From positions 1,054,001 through 1,118,000 of the forward strand of contig NZ_JAODPB010000001.1 in NCBI RefSeq assembly GCF_025770735.1: a DNA stretch of 64,000 nucleotides, given 5' to 3'. This document shows, one piece after another, positions 50,917-60,186 of this stretch. The translations under genes and the position numbers were made by a program. This stretch comes from Shouchella tritolerans. GTDB taxonomy: Bacteria > Bacillota > Bacilli > Bacillales > Bacillaceae_D. The number at the start of each line of letters is the position of its first letter. Positions within the stretch are counted from its first letter, which is position 1. Below the pieces are notes generated by a model. It searched no databases, had not been told where the DNA came from, and saw nothing but the letters and a program-made list of their open reading frames with translations.

Positions 50917-52374
50917 GTGCTTGCTAGACATGCATTTGCTTATCTCCTCTCACATGGGGTACCGGCATTGGTCGGGTTTCTCGGCATTGCCGTTTATTCA
51001 CGGATGCTCTCACCAGAACAGTACGGGCGTTACGCTCTTGTGCTTGCAGTAAGTGCACTCGTCAACGCAATTGTGTTTGAATGGCTGAAAGTCAGTGTGC
51101 TTAGGCATTACAAAAGCAGCAAGCAAAGCGAAGCTTTCTATATGACGGTAAAAGTGGCTTTCATAGGGCTAATGGCCGGAACGCTAGCGCTCGCAGCCAT
51201 AACGTTGCTCGTTTCCGAGTGGCTGTCGCCGCCGCTTTTGTTTTTAGCATTGTTGCTGTGTTGGGCCCAGGCATGGTACCAGTTGAATTTATCGCTTTTG
51301 CGGGCAGAGCTTTCCCCTGTAAGATATGGAAGGGTTGCGTTTGCCCGCTCATTGCTCGGGCTAATTTTAGGGGTCTTGTTCATTGCAGCGGGGTATGGGG
51401 AAATAGGCTTGGTCATTGGAATCGTTGTCGGTTTAGTGTTGCCGCTCCTCCCTTTATTTTGGCAACGGTGGGGATGGCGTTTCCATCATAAAGCAATGGA
51501 CTACACGCTTTTACGGCAATTTGCAGCGTACGGATTGCCGCTTACGCTGACGTTGTTGCTTGGGATGGTGATTCACCAATCGGACCGGATTATTATTAGC
51601 GAAATGATCGGAATAGAAGCAACGGGTATGTATGCAGTGACATACGATTTGACGGAACAAACGATCTTCACACTCATGTTGATTATCAATCTTGCTGCTT
51701 TTCCACTTGCCGTTAAGGCGCTTGAGGAAAAGGGGGAAGAAGCAGCGCGAGAGCAAGTAAAAGCCAATACCAGTCTATTACTTGCTATAGGTATTCCGGC
51801 ACTTTGCGGCTTGGTCGTGCTTCGCGAAGGGGTGGCCGAGCTATTTTTAGGAGAAGCTTTCCGGGAGACGGCAGTGCTGCTCATGCCGTACATTGCCGTG
51901 GGCGCCTTGTTAAAAGGCTTTAAACTCTATGGCGTCGATATTATGTTCCACTTGTATAAGCAAACAAAGCTGCAAATGGTACCTGTCGCAGTAGCTGCCA
52001 TCGCCAATGTGATACTGACGATTGCCCTCCTTCCTACTTATGGCTTGGAAGGGGCCGCTTTTGCGACCGTAGTTGCTTATGGTTTGGCGATTGCTCTTGC
52101 GTGGCTGTTTATTAATAAGCAAATGGGGCGGCTGCCATTTCCGGGTAAAGATTTTGTAAAAGTTTTGTGTGCAACAGCTATCATGCTCCTTTGCATGTGG
52201 CCGTTTTTAGGCAGTGCCCACTGGGGGATGCTCATCCTTCAAGTGGGGATTGGAGGGCTTAGCTATGGTGTTGCCTGTTTGCTGCTTTTCCGAAAACAAG
52301 TTCAGCTTATGTACAAAAAGGTAAATCGAAAACGAAATCAAACAGTCATTGAAAAAAGGGGAGACGGACAATGA
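50917..52374 (+). CDS. Polysaccharide flippase, Wzx/TuaB-like
   Basis: A 485-residue membrane protein with about 12-14 TM helices, the size of TuaB (~480). The early segment GVPALVGFLGIAVYSRMLSPEQYG is typical of Wzx-type exporters (given as GVPALVGFLGIAVYSR + MLSPEQYG). It should flip the lipid-linked teichuronic repeat across the membrane. GTG 50917 is the only start, because a stop lies just upstream in frame; the ribosome site is loose. It is first in an operon with two glycosyltransferases (stop/start overlap ATGA). Confidence 0.85.
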   Translation: MLARHAFAYLLSHGVPALVGFLGIAVYSRMLSPEQYGRYALVLAVSALVNAIVFEWLKVSVLRHYKSSKQSEAFYMTVKVAFIGLMAGTLALAAITLLVSEWLSPPLLFLALLLCWAQAWYQLNLSLLRAELSPVRYGRVAFARSLLGLILGVLFIAAGYGEIGLVIGIVVGLVLPLLPLFWQRWGWRFHHKAMDYTLLRQFAAYGLPLTLTLLLGMVIHQSDRIIISEMIGIEATGMYAVTYDLTEQTIFTLMLIINLAAFPLAVKALEEKGEEAAREQVKANTSLLLAIGIPALCGLVVLREGVAELFLGEAFRETAVLLMPYIAVGALLKGFKLYGVDIMFHLYKQTKLQMVPVAVAAIANVILTIALLPTYGLEGAAFATVVAYGLAIALAWLFINKQMGRLPFPGKDFVKVLCATAIMLLCMWPFLGSAHWGMLILQVGIGGLSYGVACLLLFRKQVQLMYKKVNRKRNQTVIEKRGDGQ

Positions 52375-53171
52375 TTACATTTGTCGTGCCAACGCTTGGT
52401 GAACGATGCAACGAATTTAAACGATTGCTTGTCAGTTTGGATAAGCAAACGGATAAACGGTTTGAGTTGATTGTCGTGTCTCAAGGCAATGACGACCAAG
52501 TAGAGGGATGGCTGAGCGCTTTCCAGTTGCGCTCGACCCATATTAAACTAGGGGAAAAGGGCTTATCTAGAGCGAGAAATGCAGCTTGGCCAGCGATGAA
52601 AGGCGACATTGTCTCTTTTTCCGATGACGATTGTTGGTACCCGCCTGATGCAGTCGAACGGGTACACAGCGCATTTGCGCAAGGGGGCGCTGATGCCTAC
52701 TGCTTTCAAATTTATGACCCGATCCAACAAAGCCCGTATAAACACTATGACACATCGCCTGGCACTGTCCGGGGACGACGCGTTTGGAAAAAGTCCTCAA
52801 TTGAGCTGTTTTTCCGCCAGTCAGCGATTGAATTGCTGCGCTTTAATGAAGCATTCGGGCTTGGAGGAACGTATCCAAGCGGAGAAGAAAACTTGTTTTT
52901 GCGGCAGTTTTTAGTGGCAGGCCATACACTGATGTACATACCTGAAACAATTGTATTCCATGAGAAACCGTCTCAAGCGTCACGGCTCCAGGAAGCGCAA
53001 TTGGTCAGCAAAGGCCCGTTATTTAAAACAATGTACAACGGGCCGTTTGGCTTCGTCTTGCTTACAGCATTGTTTGCTAAAAAATTCAGGCACTTAAAGC
53101 ACCCAGCTGCGAGCTATGCGAAAGCGGTACGGGCATTGCTGGACTATAAGCCGAAGGAGGCAAGGCCGTGA
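52371..53171 (+). CDS. Family 2 glycosyltransferase
   Basis: A 266-residue GT-A-fold enzyme. The nucleotide-binding start is ITFVVPTLGER, the metal-binding acidic motif is SFSDDDCWYPP (DDD, about residues 84-86), and LGGTYPSGEENLF carries the acceptor-side acidic motif. It transfers a sugar to the growing lipid-linked polymer. No exact TuaA-H counterpart is obvious. Overlaps its neighbours by 4 bases on each side. Confidence 0.85.
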   Translation: MITFVVPTLGERCNEFKRLLVSLDKQTDKRFELIVVSQGNDDQVEGWLSAFQLRSTHIKLGEKGLSRARNAAWPAMKGDIVSFSDDDCWYPPDAVERVHSAFAQGGADAYCFQIYDPIQQSPYKHYDTSPGTVRGRRVWKKSSIELFFRQSAIELLRFNEAFGLGGTYPSGEENLFLRQFLVAGHTLMYIPETIVFHEKPSQASRLQEAQLVSKGPLFKTMYNGPFGFVLLTALFAKKFRHLKHPAASYAKAVRALLDYKPKEARP

Positions 53172-54259
53172 AAATCGCGTTTGTGCTCTATTCGTTTGCA
53201 GCGGGTGGGGTTGAGCGGATGACGCTTCATTTAGCAGAGGCGTTTTTACAAAAAGGCAAGCAAGTCGATTTGCTTGTTATACATCCTGAAGGCGAATACA
53301 AACAAGCCGTTCCAAAAGGCGTCAACCTTTTCACGTTTGGCAAAAGAACGGCAAAGGAGGCTTTGCCAGGGATGATTTCTTATTTGCGCCGGGAGCAGCC
53401 AGACGTGGTTTGTTCCGCAAAAGACTACTTAAATGTACTTGTGATTGCCGCTAAGAAGCTGAGCTTTTCGAAAGCGCAGTTAATCGTCTCATGCCGTGTC
53501 CATTTGAGCGAGCAAGCAAGGAAACAGCCAGCCCAGTTTAGCCGCATTAAAACAGCAGTCCGTTACAGCTATCGCTTTGCCGATGATGTCGTTGGCGTCT
53601 CCAAAGGCGTAGCTGAAGACATAAAGGCGATTGCCCAATTGCCTGATGAAAAGGTTCATGTCATCTATAACCCGGTTGTGACGAAAACGTTAGAGGAAAA
53701 GATGGTACAGCCTGTTAGCCACCGCTTCTTTGAAGAAAGGAATGCCAAAGTCATTGTCACAGTTGGCCGCTTGCATGTGCAAAAAGACTATCCTACCCTA
53801 TTGCGGGCATTTGCGAATCTACAACAAAACGAGTTGCCCGAAGCAAGGCTGCTGTTTATAGGCGATGGGGAAGAAAAAGAATCGTTGCAAAAGCTCGCCG
53901 CAGAATTAGAAGTTGGCCAAGCTATTGATTTTGCTGGTTTCCAACCGAACCCTTACGCCTATATGAAAAAAGCGCATTTATTTGCCCTTTCTTCTGCATG
54001 GGAAGGGTTTGGAAATGTCATTGTGGAAGCACTTGCGACTGGGACTCCTGTCGTAGCGACAGACTGTCCAAGTGGCCCAAGGGAAATTTTAGCGGACGGA
54101 GAATATGGCCAATTGGTTCCAGTGGGCGATACGGTGGCATTGGCACAGGCAATGAAAGAAGCTTTGCTTAGCCACCATGACGAAGTGGAATTAATAAACC
54201 GTGCTCGTGAATTTACAGTAGAAGCTTGTGCTGCTGCCTATGAAACATTGTTTCGTTAG
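53168..54259 (+). CDS. Family 4 glycosyltransferase (TuaC-like)
   Basis: A 363-residue GT-B-fold enzyme. N-terminal FAAGGVERMTLHLAEAF and C-terminal donor-site motif SSAWEGFGNVIVEALATGTP with VVATDCPSGPREIL (E-x7-E) are clear. TuaC of B. subtilis is a GT4 of ~390 residues, so this may be its equivalent. GTG start overlaps the previous stop (GTGA). Last gene of the flippase operon; a terminator follows. Confidence 0.87.
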   Translation: MKIAFVLYSFAAGGVERMTLHLAEAFLQKGKQVDLLVIHPEGEYKQAVPKGVNLFTFGKRTAKEALPGMISYLRREQPDVVCSAKDYLNVLVIAAKKLSFSKAQLIVSCRVHLSEQARKQPAQFSRIKTAVRYSYRFADDVVGVSKGVAEDIKAIAQLPDEKVHVIYNPVVTKTLEEKMVQPVSHRFFEERNAKVIVTVGRLHVQKDYPTLLRAFANLQQNELPEARLLFIGDGEEKESLQKLAAELEVGQAIDFAGFQPNPYAYMKKAHLFALSSAWEGFGNVIVEALATGTPVVATDCPSGPREILADGEYGQLVPVGDTVALAQAMKEALLSHHDEVELINRAREFTVEACAAAYETLFR

Positions 54260-54311
54260 TAGGGGAATGTGGCTACCCTTCTAGATATAGGCGAACATCA
54301 CCATTTTAATA

Positions 54312-54354
54312 AAAAGAAAGAGGGGCTTCCTTTATGGGGCCCCTCTTTCTTTTA
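54312..54354. terminator. Bidirectional terminator after the GT4 gene
   Basis: AAAGAAAGAGGGG pairs with CCCCTCTTTCTTT around CTTCCTTTATGGGG-type sequence, with A and T tracts on either side. It serves the GT operon and the convergent lipoprotein gene. Confidence 0.75.
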
Positions 54355-54699
54355 TGGAAACGTAAGTGCGGCGATTTTAAAGATGCCACTATCTTCTGCT
54401 TCTGCCCAGTCAGCAACGTAAAGCAACTCGCCTTCCGTATCGTAACGGTAAATCCGGTTTTCGGCCAGCATATAGCGTGTGTGTTCATGTTCAGCCAGTA
54501 ATGTCTGTAGCTTTGTATAAGCGTCTTCCTCGATGGCGGCTTGTTGGGCGAGCAACGATTGGAATTGCTGCTCGGATAGTTCAGACGCATTGTTGCGCAA
54601 ATAGCTGTCTCCTTCAAGGGCGCTGCGGATGACGAGCGTTTTCTCCCCACACCCCCCTAGGAAAAGCAGCAACATAACTGCAAAAGTCAGCTTTTTCAT
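54352..54699 (-). CDS. Small lipoprotein of unknown function
   Basis: A 115-residue predicted lipoprotein: MKKLTFAVMLLLFLGGCGEK with the lipobox LGGC. The mature part is acidic and helical (ELSEQQFQSLLAQQAAIEED; AYTKLQTLLAEHEH), ending in a short beta-like segment (YDTEGELLYVADWAE). I do not recognise a family. ATG 54699 follows AAGGAG by 11 bases. It is encoded opposite the surrounding wall-polymer genes and may share their regulatory region. Confidence 0.65.
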   Translation of the reverse strand: MKKLTFAVMLLLFLGGCGEKTLVIRSALEGDSYLRNNASELSEQQFQSLLAQQAAIEEDAYTKLQTLLAEHEHTRYMLAENRIYRYDTEGELLYVADWAEAEDSGIFKIAALTFP

Positions 54700-54833
54700 G
54701 ATGACATTCAGCTCCTTGCTCCATTGTGCCCTAAGTATAGCGTGGTTAGACGCAGAAGTGTAGCTGGCAGAAAACGGATTGTAAAGGCGAAAAAAGGACA
54801 TGCTAACAAGAGTTATCCTCTGTCAGAAGTGGG

Positions 54834-54911
54834 TTTACCGATTTTAAGGCTGGCCAAATTTTTTACAAAGGGCCAGAAACTTTAACCAATTCTTTACACC
54901 GCCTTTATAAA
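54834..54911 (+). promoter_or_regulatory. PhoP-box-like repeats and promoter before the polymerase gene
   Basis: TTTACC (54834), TTTAAG (54843), TTTACA (54862), TTTAAC (54881) and TTTACA (54893) lie on the plus strand, mostly 9-12 or ~19 bases apart. The last box ends 7 bases before TATAAA (54906-54911). PhoP boxes of B. subtilis activate from this position. Inferred. Confidence 0.55.
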
Positions 54912-54967
54912 TGCTCTTTGTTTGCGTGATACGATGGCGACAGTTCACGTTGAAAGGATCTTCATGT

Positions 54968-56362
54968 ATGCAATCTTACCGATTTCCGTATGTCATTTCT
55001 GCGCATGTGCCTGCTTTTGCTTTTGCAGTGGTAGGTGTTTATGCAGCGCTGGCTCCAGTAGCCGTCTCCCACGTGTTCCAGCATGTTTTGTTTGTTCCCA
55101 GCTCAGTGTTATTGACTGGGTTAGCGATTTTTCTATTAGGACTAGCCTGGTTTTTGCGTGGTGAAGGAGTCTACGTAAGGCAATTACAGCCAGTCGCGAT
55201 TAGCATGCTTGCCGCTGTCGTTATTCCAGCACTTTTAGCGACTATCGCTGCCGGGTATGCTTTAACGGTTTTCCAATCAACCGAGTATACTGCCTACATA
55301 CAGCAGGCGTTGCCGCGCCGGTTAATGAACCTCGGTTTATTTGCTTCTTTAACCATTCTGATTTTGCTGTTTTTAAAACAGGACCCTTTGCGGATGACCC
55401 GTTCTCTGCTTATTGGCTATTTGACGGGCGCAAGCATTCTTGTCGTAGGGGGGCTCTGGCAATTTCTCCATTTTTCGATCGGATATCCGATGCCGGGGTT
55501 CGAAACGCGTGCGTTTGTGCATAGTGTTAGTCAAGATGTGCTCATAAATTTTCGACTAACTTCCTTTACTGACGAGCCAAGTTTTCTCGTTCCATTTTTA
55601 ATTGATGGCCTGATTATTGGCGTGCTGCTTTTCACGAGAAAAAGCTACGCGTTGTATGGCATTTCTGCCGTGCTGGTCTTGTTGCTTTCTTTTTCCGTCA
55701 GTGGTTACGCCAATTTGGCGCTTGTTGGGGCGGCCGCCGTTGTGTTGCTGTTTTCTCGGGGATGGATATCGAAACGAGTCGGCCTTTATGCCGCCTTAGC
55801 GTTGCTCCTAATTGCTGTTTTAGCAACGCTGGCTTTTCCGCAAGTCGTAATGGGTTTATTTATGCCGATTATCGGCCGTTTAGACAGCCTGTTTGATGTG
55901 ATGCATCATAGCCGTTTGTATATGCTCGTGTTCCCATTTGTGTGGCTGTTTGATTATTCTTTCGTCAACGCTTTGTTTGGATACGGGCCAGGAGGATATG
56001 ACTTTTTGGCACGGACGAAATTTTTAAGCCACCAAGGCGCTGTTAGCGGCACGTCAAACAATGTGTTTGTCGATTTGCTATTTGAACATGGGATGATTGG
56101 CGGCATGACTTTTGCTGTCGTCTTTCTAGCTGTGTTTGTCTATTTGTGGAAAAAGCGAAGTGGCCATTTTTACTATTCGGTTGCCTTGGTGTTGTGGCTC
56201 CATTTAGGAGTGACCTCCTTGTACCGGTCTGATTTTGTCTCACCGCGTTTTTGGATTCTAGTTGCCATTACTGCTGGTTTAGCCGAGATGGCGAGGAGAG
56301 GCTTGTTTTTTCAAGCACATCAGGATGACCATACATCAGAAAAGAAGGTGGAAACGTTATGA
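54968..56362 (+). CDS. O-antigen-ligase/polymerase-like membrane protein (Wzy/TuaE-like)
   Basis: A 464-residue protein with about 11-12 TM helices and an extracellular loop containing RLTSFTDEPSFLVPF, the E-P-S motif of Wzy/WaaL-type enzymes, and GYGPGGYDFLAR. It likely polymerises the flipped repeat units into teichuronic acid outside the membrane, as TuaE (~490 residues) is thought to do. ATG 54968 follows AAAGGATC. Its stop overlaps the UDP-glucose dehydrogenase start (ATGA). Confidence 0.8.
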   Translation: MQSYRFPYVISAHVPAFAFAVVGVYAALAPVAVSHVFQHVLFVPSSVLLTGLAIFLLGLAWFLRGEGVYVRQLQPVAISMLAAVVIPALLATIAAGYALTVFQSTEYTAYIQQALPRRLMNLGLFASLTILILLFLKQDPLRMTRSLLIGYLTGASILVVGGLWQFLHFSIGYPMPGFETRAFVHSVSQDVLINFRLTSFTDEPSFLVPFLIDGLIIGVLLFTRKSYALYGISAVLVLLLSFSVSGYANLALVGAAAVVLLFSRGWISKRVGLYAALALLLIAVLATLAFPQVVMGLFMPIIGRLDSLFDVMHHSRLYMLVFPFVWLFDYSFVNALFGYGPGGYDFLARTKFLSHQGAVSGTSNNVFVDLLFEHGMIGGMTFAVVFLAVFVYLWKKRSGHFYYSVALVLWLHLGVTSLYRSDFVSPRFWILVAITAGLAEMARRGLFFQAHQDDHTSEKKVETL

Positions 56363-57729
56363 AGCTCTGTGTGATCGGAACGGGATATGTCGGGCTTGTA
56401 TCGGGTGTCTGCTATAGCCACATTGGCCATGAAGTTGTTTGTGTTGACCGAGATCTAGAAAAGATCAAGCGTCTTAGCCAAGGGGAAGTGCCGATTTTTG
56501 AACCGGGCCTTGAAGATATGCTAGCAAGCAACATGGCGGCAGGACGGCTATCGTTTACGACCCGTTTGTCCGAAGGGCTGGCCGGGGCAGATGCGGCGAT
56601 TATAGCCGTTGGTACGCCAGCTCGGGCAGATGGATCGGCAAATTTGGATTATGTGGAAGCAGTCGCCAAGGAAATTGGCTCATGTATAAAAGCGGGGCTT
56701 GTCGTCATTACGAAAAGCACCGTTCCAGTCGGAACAAATCGGAAAGTGAAGAGCTGGATTGCTGAAACATGCGGGCACGAAGATTTCGAAGTTGCCTCCT
56801 GCCCAGAGTTTTTGCGAGAAGGCACTGCCATAGCCGACACGCTTGAAATGGAAAGAGCTGTCATTGGCGTAGAAAGCGTCAAAGCGGAGCGGCTCCTCCG
56901 AGATTTGCACAAACCGTTTCAGACAACGATTGTCGCATGCAATCTTGAAACGGCAGAAATGGCTAAGTACGCAGCCAATGCGTTTTTAGCAACAAAAATT
57001 AGTTTTATTAATGAAGTCGCCAACGTCTGTGAACAAGTTGGAGCCGATGTCACTTCTCTTGCCGAAGCGATTGGTTTGGATCGCCGGATTGGACGCCACT
57101 TTTTAAAAGCTGGCATTGGTTACGGTGGTTCTTGTTTCCCGAAAGATACGCAAGCGTTTATCCGTGTCGCCCAACAAGCAGGCTACGACCTGCAAATTGT
57201 GCCTGCAGTAGAACGAGTCAATGCTGCCCAGCGCTTAACGGTTGTCAATAAACTGAAAACAGCACTCGGTGATAATTTGGCGGGCAAACGGATTGCAATC
57301 CTAGGGCTAGCGTTTAAGCCAAATACAGACGACATGCGGGCTGCTCCCGCCCTTGATGTGTATCCAGCGCTAGAACGTGAACAGGCAAATATGGTTGCTT
57401 TTGATCCGATTGCCACCGAGCAAGCAAAAGCAGCGTTGCCTGGCATTCAACTAGCAAACACATGGCAACAAGCAGTCAGAGATGCTGATGCTGTTCTGCT
57501 ACTGACGGATTGGGAGACATTTAAGGACATTTCCTTGCCAGAGTTGAAAAAGTTGACGAAGCAACCGATCGTCATTGACGGCCGCAACATGTTCGACCCT
57601 AAAGAAATGGAAATGCACGGTTTTTATTACGATTCGGTCGGCAGGCCGGTCGTTGATGGGCGGCTTGAACGCATCCGTGAATGGGAAGATCTTGTGTTGG
57701 GGATTTATGACCGCTTCGCCAATGGATAA
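56359..57729 (+). CDS. tuaD: UDP-glucose 6-dehydrogenase (TuaD/Ugd)
   Basis: A 456-residue enzyme that oxidises UDP-glucose to UDP-glucuronate with two NAD+. The Rossmann motif is VIGTGYVGLVSGVCYS at residues 5-20, the catalytic Cys259 is in GYGGSCFPKDTQ, and FKPNTDDMRAAPALD lies in the UDP-binding domain. UDP-glucuronate is the defining precursor of teichuronic acid, so this gene fixes the cluster's likely product. A hairpin at 57739-57777 follows. Confidence 0.94.
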   Translation: MKLCVIGTGYVGLVSGVCYSHIGHEVVCVDRDLEKIKRLSQGEVPIFEPGLEDMLASNMAAGRLSFTTRLSEGLAGADAAIIAVGTPARADGSANLDYVEAVAKEIGSCIKAGLVVITKSTVPVGTNRKVKSWIAETCGHEDFEVASCPEFLREGTAIADTLEMERAVIGVESVKAERLLRDLHKPFQTTIVACNLETAEMAKYAANAFLATKISFINEVANVCEQVGADVTSLAEAIGLDRRIGRHFLKAGIGYGGSCFPKDTQAFIRVAQQAGYDLQIVPAVERVNAAQRLTVVNKLKTALGDNLAGKRIAILGLAFKPNTDDMRAAPALDVYPALEREQANMVAFDPIATEQAKAALPGIQLANTWQQAVRDADAVLLLTDWETFKDISLPELKKLTKQPIVIDGRNMFDPKEMEMHGFYYDSVGRPVVDGRLERIREWEDLVLGIYDRFANG

Positions 57730-57738
57730 ATGTTGAAC

Positions 57739-57777
57739 CTGAATGATGTTGCTGACTTTGTCGGCAACATCATTCAG
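57739..57777 (+). terminator. Long hairpin after UDP-glucose dehydrogenase
   Basis: CTGAATGATGTTGC pairs perfectly with GCAACATCATTCAG, with an inner GAC/GTC. The following T tract is weak (ATTGTCTATTAT), so some read-through to the next genes is possible. Confidence 0.6.
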
Positions 57778-57833
57778 ATTGTCTATTATCTGGAGCACGA
57801 ATCTTTGTTTTAGGACAAGCAAAGGAGGAGAAC

Positions 57834-58241
57834 ATGCTAAAAAATTCCCTAGTTGCCTGTGGCATTTTGCTGTTTTTAAGTGGTTTCTTTTTTTTAGATG
57901 AGGGAGAAGCCAATCCATATAAAGAAGAAACCGCGACCATTGACCAGAAGGCTTTCATGGAATTAAAGCTTGCTCATGAAGCGGCAAAATATGTACTCGA
58001 GAATAACGAGCAGCAATGGTACAGCCATCATTTTACAAGAACACTTTCGGAAGAAGAACAAGCTGCTTTTCTTGCCATTTCGTTAGAAGAAGAGGCCGAA
58101 GTTGCAGAAGAAGGCGAAGAACAGGTGGCCCTTGCTTATAATGGCACGGTCGTCTCGTATGAAAAAGTGGACAACGTTTGGAAAATAGCGCAAGTGGAGG
58201 AGGCGCATAGGCAGTGGAACAACAACCACTTGTATCAATAA
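57834..58241 (+). CDS. Small membrane-anchored or secreted protein of unknown function
   Basis: A 135-residue protein with an N-terminal hydrophobic segment (SLVACGILLFLSGFFFL) that may be a signal peptide or anchor. The body is acidic and helical, with an Ala/Glu run (SLEEEAEVAEEGEEQ) and a Trp-containing beta end (VDNVWKIAQVEE). No known domain recognised. The gene overlaps the start of the glycosyltransferase gene by 28 bases, so the two are co-translated and may work together in polymer export or length control. That role is inference. Confidence 0.6.
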   Translation: MLKNSLVACGILLFLSGFFFLDEGEANPYKEETATIDQKAFMELKLAHEAAKYVLENNEQQWYSHHFTRTLSEEEQAAFLAISLEEEAEVAEEGEEQVALAYNGTVVSYEKVDNVWKIAQVEEAHRQWNNNHLYQ

Positions 58242-58966
58242 TTACTCCTGTTTATAATTGCGAGACCTTTTTACATGAGACGATTGAATCGGTGTTAGCG
58301 CAAACATATGCCAATTGGGAGCTATGGCTGATCAATGATGCTTCTAGCGATGGCAGCAAGCACATTGCTGCCCAATTTGCCGAAGCAGACAGCCGAATCA
58401 AGCTCGTTGATTTAGAAAAAAACAGCGGAGCAGCAGTGGCGCGTAACAATGGCCTAGAAAGGGCAGAAGGCAAGTATGTTGCTTTTTTGGATGGCGATGA
58501 CCTGTGGCGGCCTCAGAAATTAGAGAGGCAAGTCCGTTTTATGGAGGAGACTGGTCATTTGTTTTCGTTTACGAGTTACCGGATTATGAGAGAGGATGGT
58601 ACGGAGCGAAGCAAAGTGGTTGAAGCGCCATCTGTCGTCACGTACGAGCAGTTGCTATCCAACACGATTATTGGGTGTTTGACTGTCATGTTAAATCAAG
58701 ATGCATTAGGACCGCTGCAAATGCCTACAATAAGGACGAGACAGGATTTCATGCTGTGGCTTTCAATATTGAAGAAAGGCTACTCCGCTTACGGAATAAA
58801 GGAGGAGCTGGCGGTATACCGCAAAGTCGGCAACTCGATATCAAGCAACAAATGGCAAGCGGCGAAACGGAATTGGGAAATTTACCGAAAACATGAGGAA
58901 CTGCCCTGGCTGAAAGCGTGCCGTGTTTTTGTCGGTTACGCGTGGAATGGGATGAAGAAATTGTAA
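58214..58966 (+). CDS. tuaG: Family 2 glycosyltransferase, TuaG-like
   Basis: A 250-residue GT-A enzyme, the same length as B. subtilis TuaG (~252). It shows SIITPVYNCETFLHETIESV near the start, SGAAVARNNGLERAEG, and the metal-binding AFLDGDDLW; TRQDFMLWLSILKKGY is typical of TuaG. GTG 58214 has GGAGGAGG about 10 bases upstream inside the preceding gene. It probably adds glucuronate or GalNAc to the repeat. Confidence 0.82.
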   Translation: MEQQPLVSIITPVYNCETFLHETIESVLAQTYANWELWLINDASSDGSKHIAAQFAEADSRIKLVDLEKNSGAAVARNNGLERAEGKYVAFLDGDDLWRPQKLERQVRFMEETGHLFSFTSYRIMREDGTERSKVVEAPSVVTYEQLLSNTIIGCLTVMLNQDALGPLQMPTIRTRQDFMLWLSILKKGYSAYGIKEELAVYRKVGNSISSNKWQAAKRNWEIYRKHEELPWLKACRVFVGYAWNGMKKL

Positions 58967-59091
58967 GGAATTTAAAGCGTTTTAAGGGTTCATGAAGAAC
59001 ATGTAAATTGTCCCTTTTATTCGATGGATTTTGCTATTCTTGCTTAAGTAGCAACTTGATAAAAAGAATAGCAAAAGCGAGGGTGGCAAAC

Positions 59092-60186
59092 ATGGAAGCT
59101 TACATACTTGCAATCATTAGCAGCTTTGCGGCAGCCATCGCGGTCACACCCCTTGTGATCAAATGGGCACATCGCTTTGGCTTTGTCGATCAGCCAAACA
59201 AGCGAAAAGTACATCAAAAACCAATGCCTCGGATAGGCGGTTTAACATTTATTTTTGGGACAGGAATCGGATTGTTGGCAGTGGCAGACCAGTTGGCGGC
59301 TGATTGGCAAACAACAGTCGCGATTTTGGCAGGCGCCTTACCAATCATAGCCATTGGCTTACTTGATGATAAGTTTGCGCTCCGAGCAAGGACGAAGTTG
59401 TTGTTTCAACTTCTCTCCGCCTCGATCGTCGTCATTGGCTCAGGAGTGTCGATTGACTTTATTTCAATCCCGTTTGGAGAGCGGATTGACTTAGGCATTT
59501 TAAGCAGCATTGTAACAGTGATATGGCTGATCGCGATGATGAATGCCATTAATTTAATTGATGGCTTGGACGGGCTTGCCGCAGGCGTCGCCGTCATCGC
59601 GCTAAGCACAATGCTAGTCATTGCGGCAGGAAACCCAGCAGCTTATGGGCTTGTCTTCGCCTTTGGTTTCCCTTTAATTGGGAGTGTTGGCGGTTTTTTG
59701 ATATTTAACTTTCATCCAGCGAAGCTCTTCATGGGCGATACAGGCTCGCTGTTTCTCGGGTACATGATCGGGATTTTATCAACAATGGGCTTTTTCAAAA
59801 GTGTAACGATTGTCAGCATCGTGGTGCCTTTGTTCATACTCGGCGTACCTATTCTTGATACCGTGTTTGCGATTATCCGCCGCAAACTGAACCGACAAAA
59901 AATTGGTTCGCCGGATAAAGGCCATCTTCACCACTGCTTATTAAACAGAGGGTACGGCCACCGGCAGGCGGTGTTGACGATTTATGGCGTTAGCCTCCTG
60001 TTCGCGGCATGTGCGATTCTTTTGTCCATGTCGAGCTTATGGTTCTCACTGCTCGTGTTGATCGTTGTCGCTTTGCTGATCCAACTATGTGCAGAGTGTA
60101 TAGGCTTAATTGGCGAAAAACGAAAACCGCTTTTAAATGCGATCAGAAAATGGGCAGGCGCAGGAGCGCCATTAAGAAGCAAATAA
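59092..60186 (+). CDS. tagO: Undecaprenyl-phosphate GlcNAc-1-phosphate transferase (TagO/WecA)
   Basis: A 364-residue polytopic membrane enzyme that makes undecaprenyl-PP-GlcNAc, the first lipid intermediate of wall teichoic and related polymers. Signatures are GLLDDKFALRARTKLLFQ, NLIDGLDGLAAGVA, MGDTGSLFLG and the His motif KGHLHHCLL. ATG 59092 has GAGGGTGG upstream and starts at the first TM helix; a longer start at 59008 is implausible. It may supply the initiation step here in place of a TuaA-type priming transferase. Confidence 0.92.
   Translation: MEAYILAIISSFAAAIAVTPLVIKWAHRFGFVDQPNKRKVHQKPMPRIGGLTFIFGTGIGLLAVADQLAADWQTTVAILAGALPIIAIGLLDDKFALRARTKLLFQLLSASIVVIGSGVSIDFISIPFGERIDLGILSSIVTVIWLIAMMNAINLIDGLDGLAAGVAVIALSTMLVIAAGNPAAYGLVFAFGFPLIGSVGGFLIFNFHPAKLFMGDTGSLFLGYMIGILSTMGFFKSVTIVSIVVPLFILGVPILDTVFAIIRRKLNRQKIGSPDKGHLHHCLLNRGYGHRQAVLTIYGVSLLFAACAILLSMSSLWFSLLVLIVVALLIQLCAECIGLIGEKRKPLLNAIRKWAGAGAPLRSK

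Noticed and set aside
58971-59007. TTTAAA/TTTAAG words before tagO as PhoP boxes
   Set aside because: Only two weak boxes with the right spacing and no matching promoter; too little to call.
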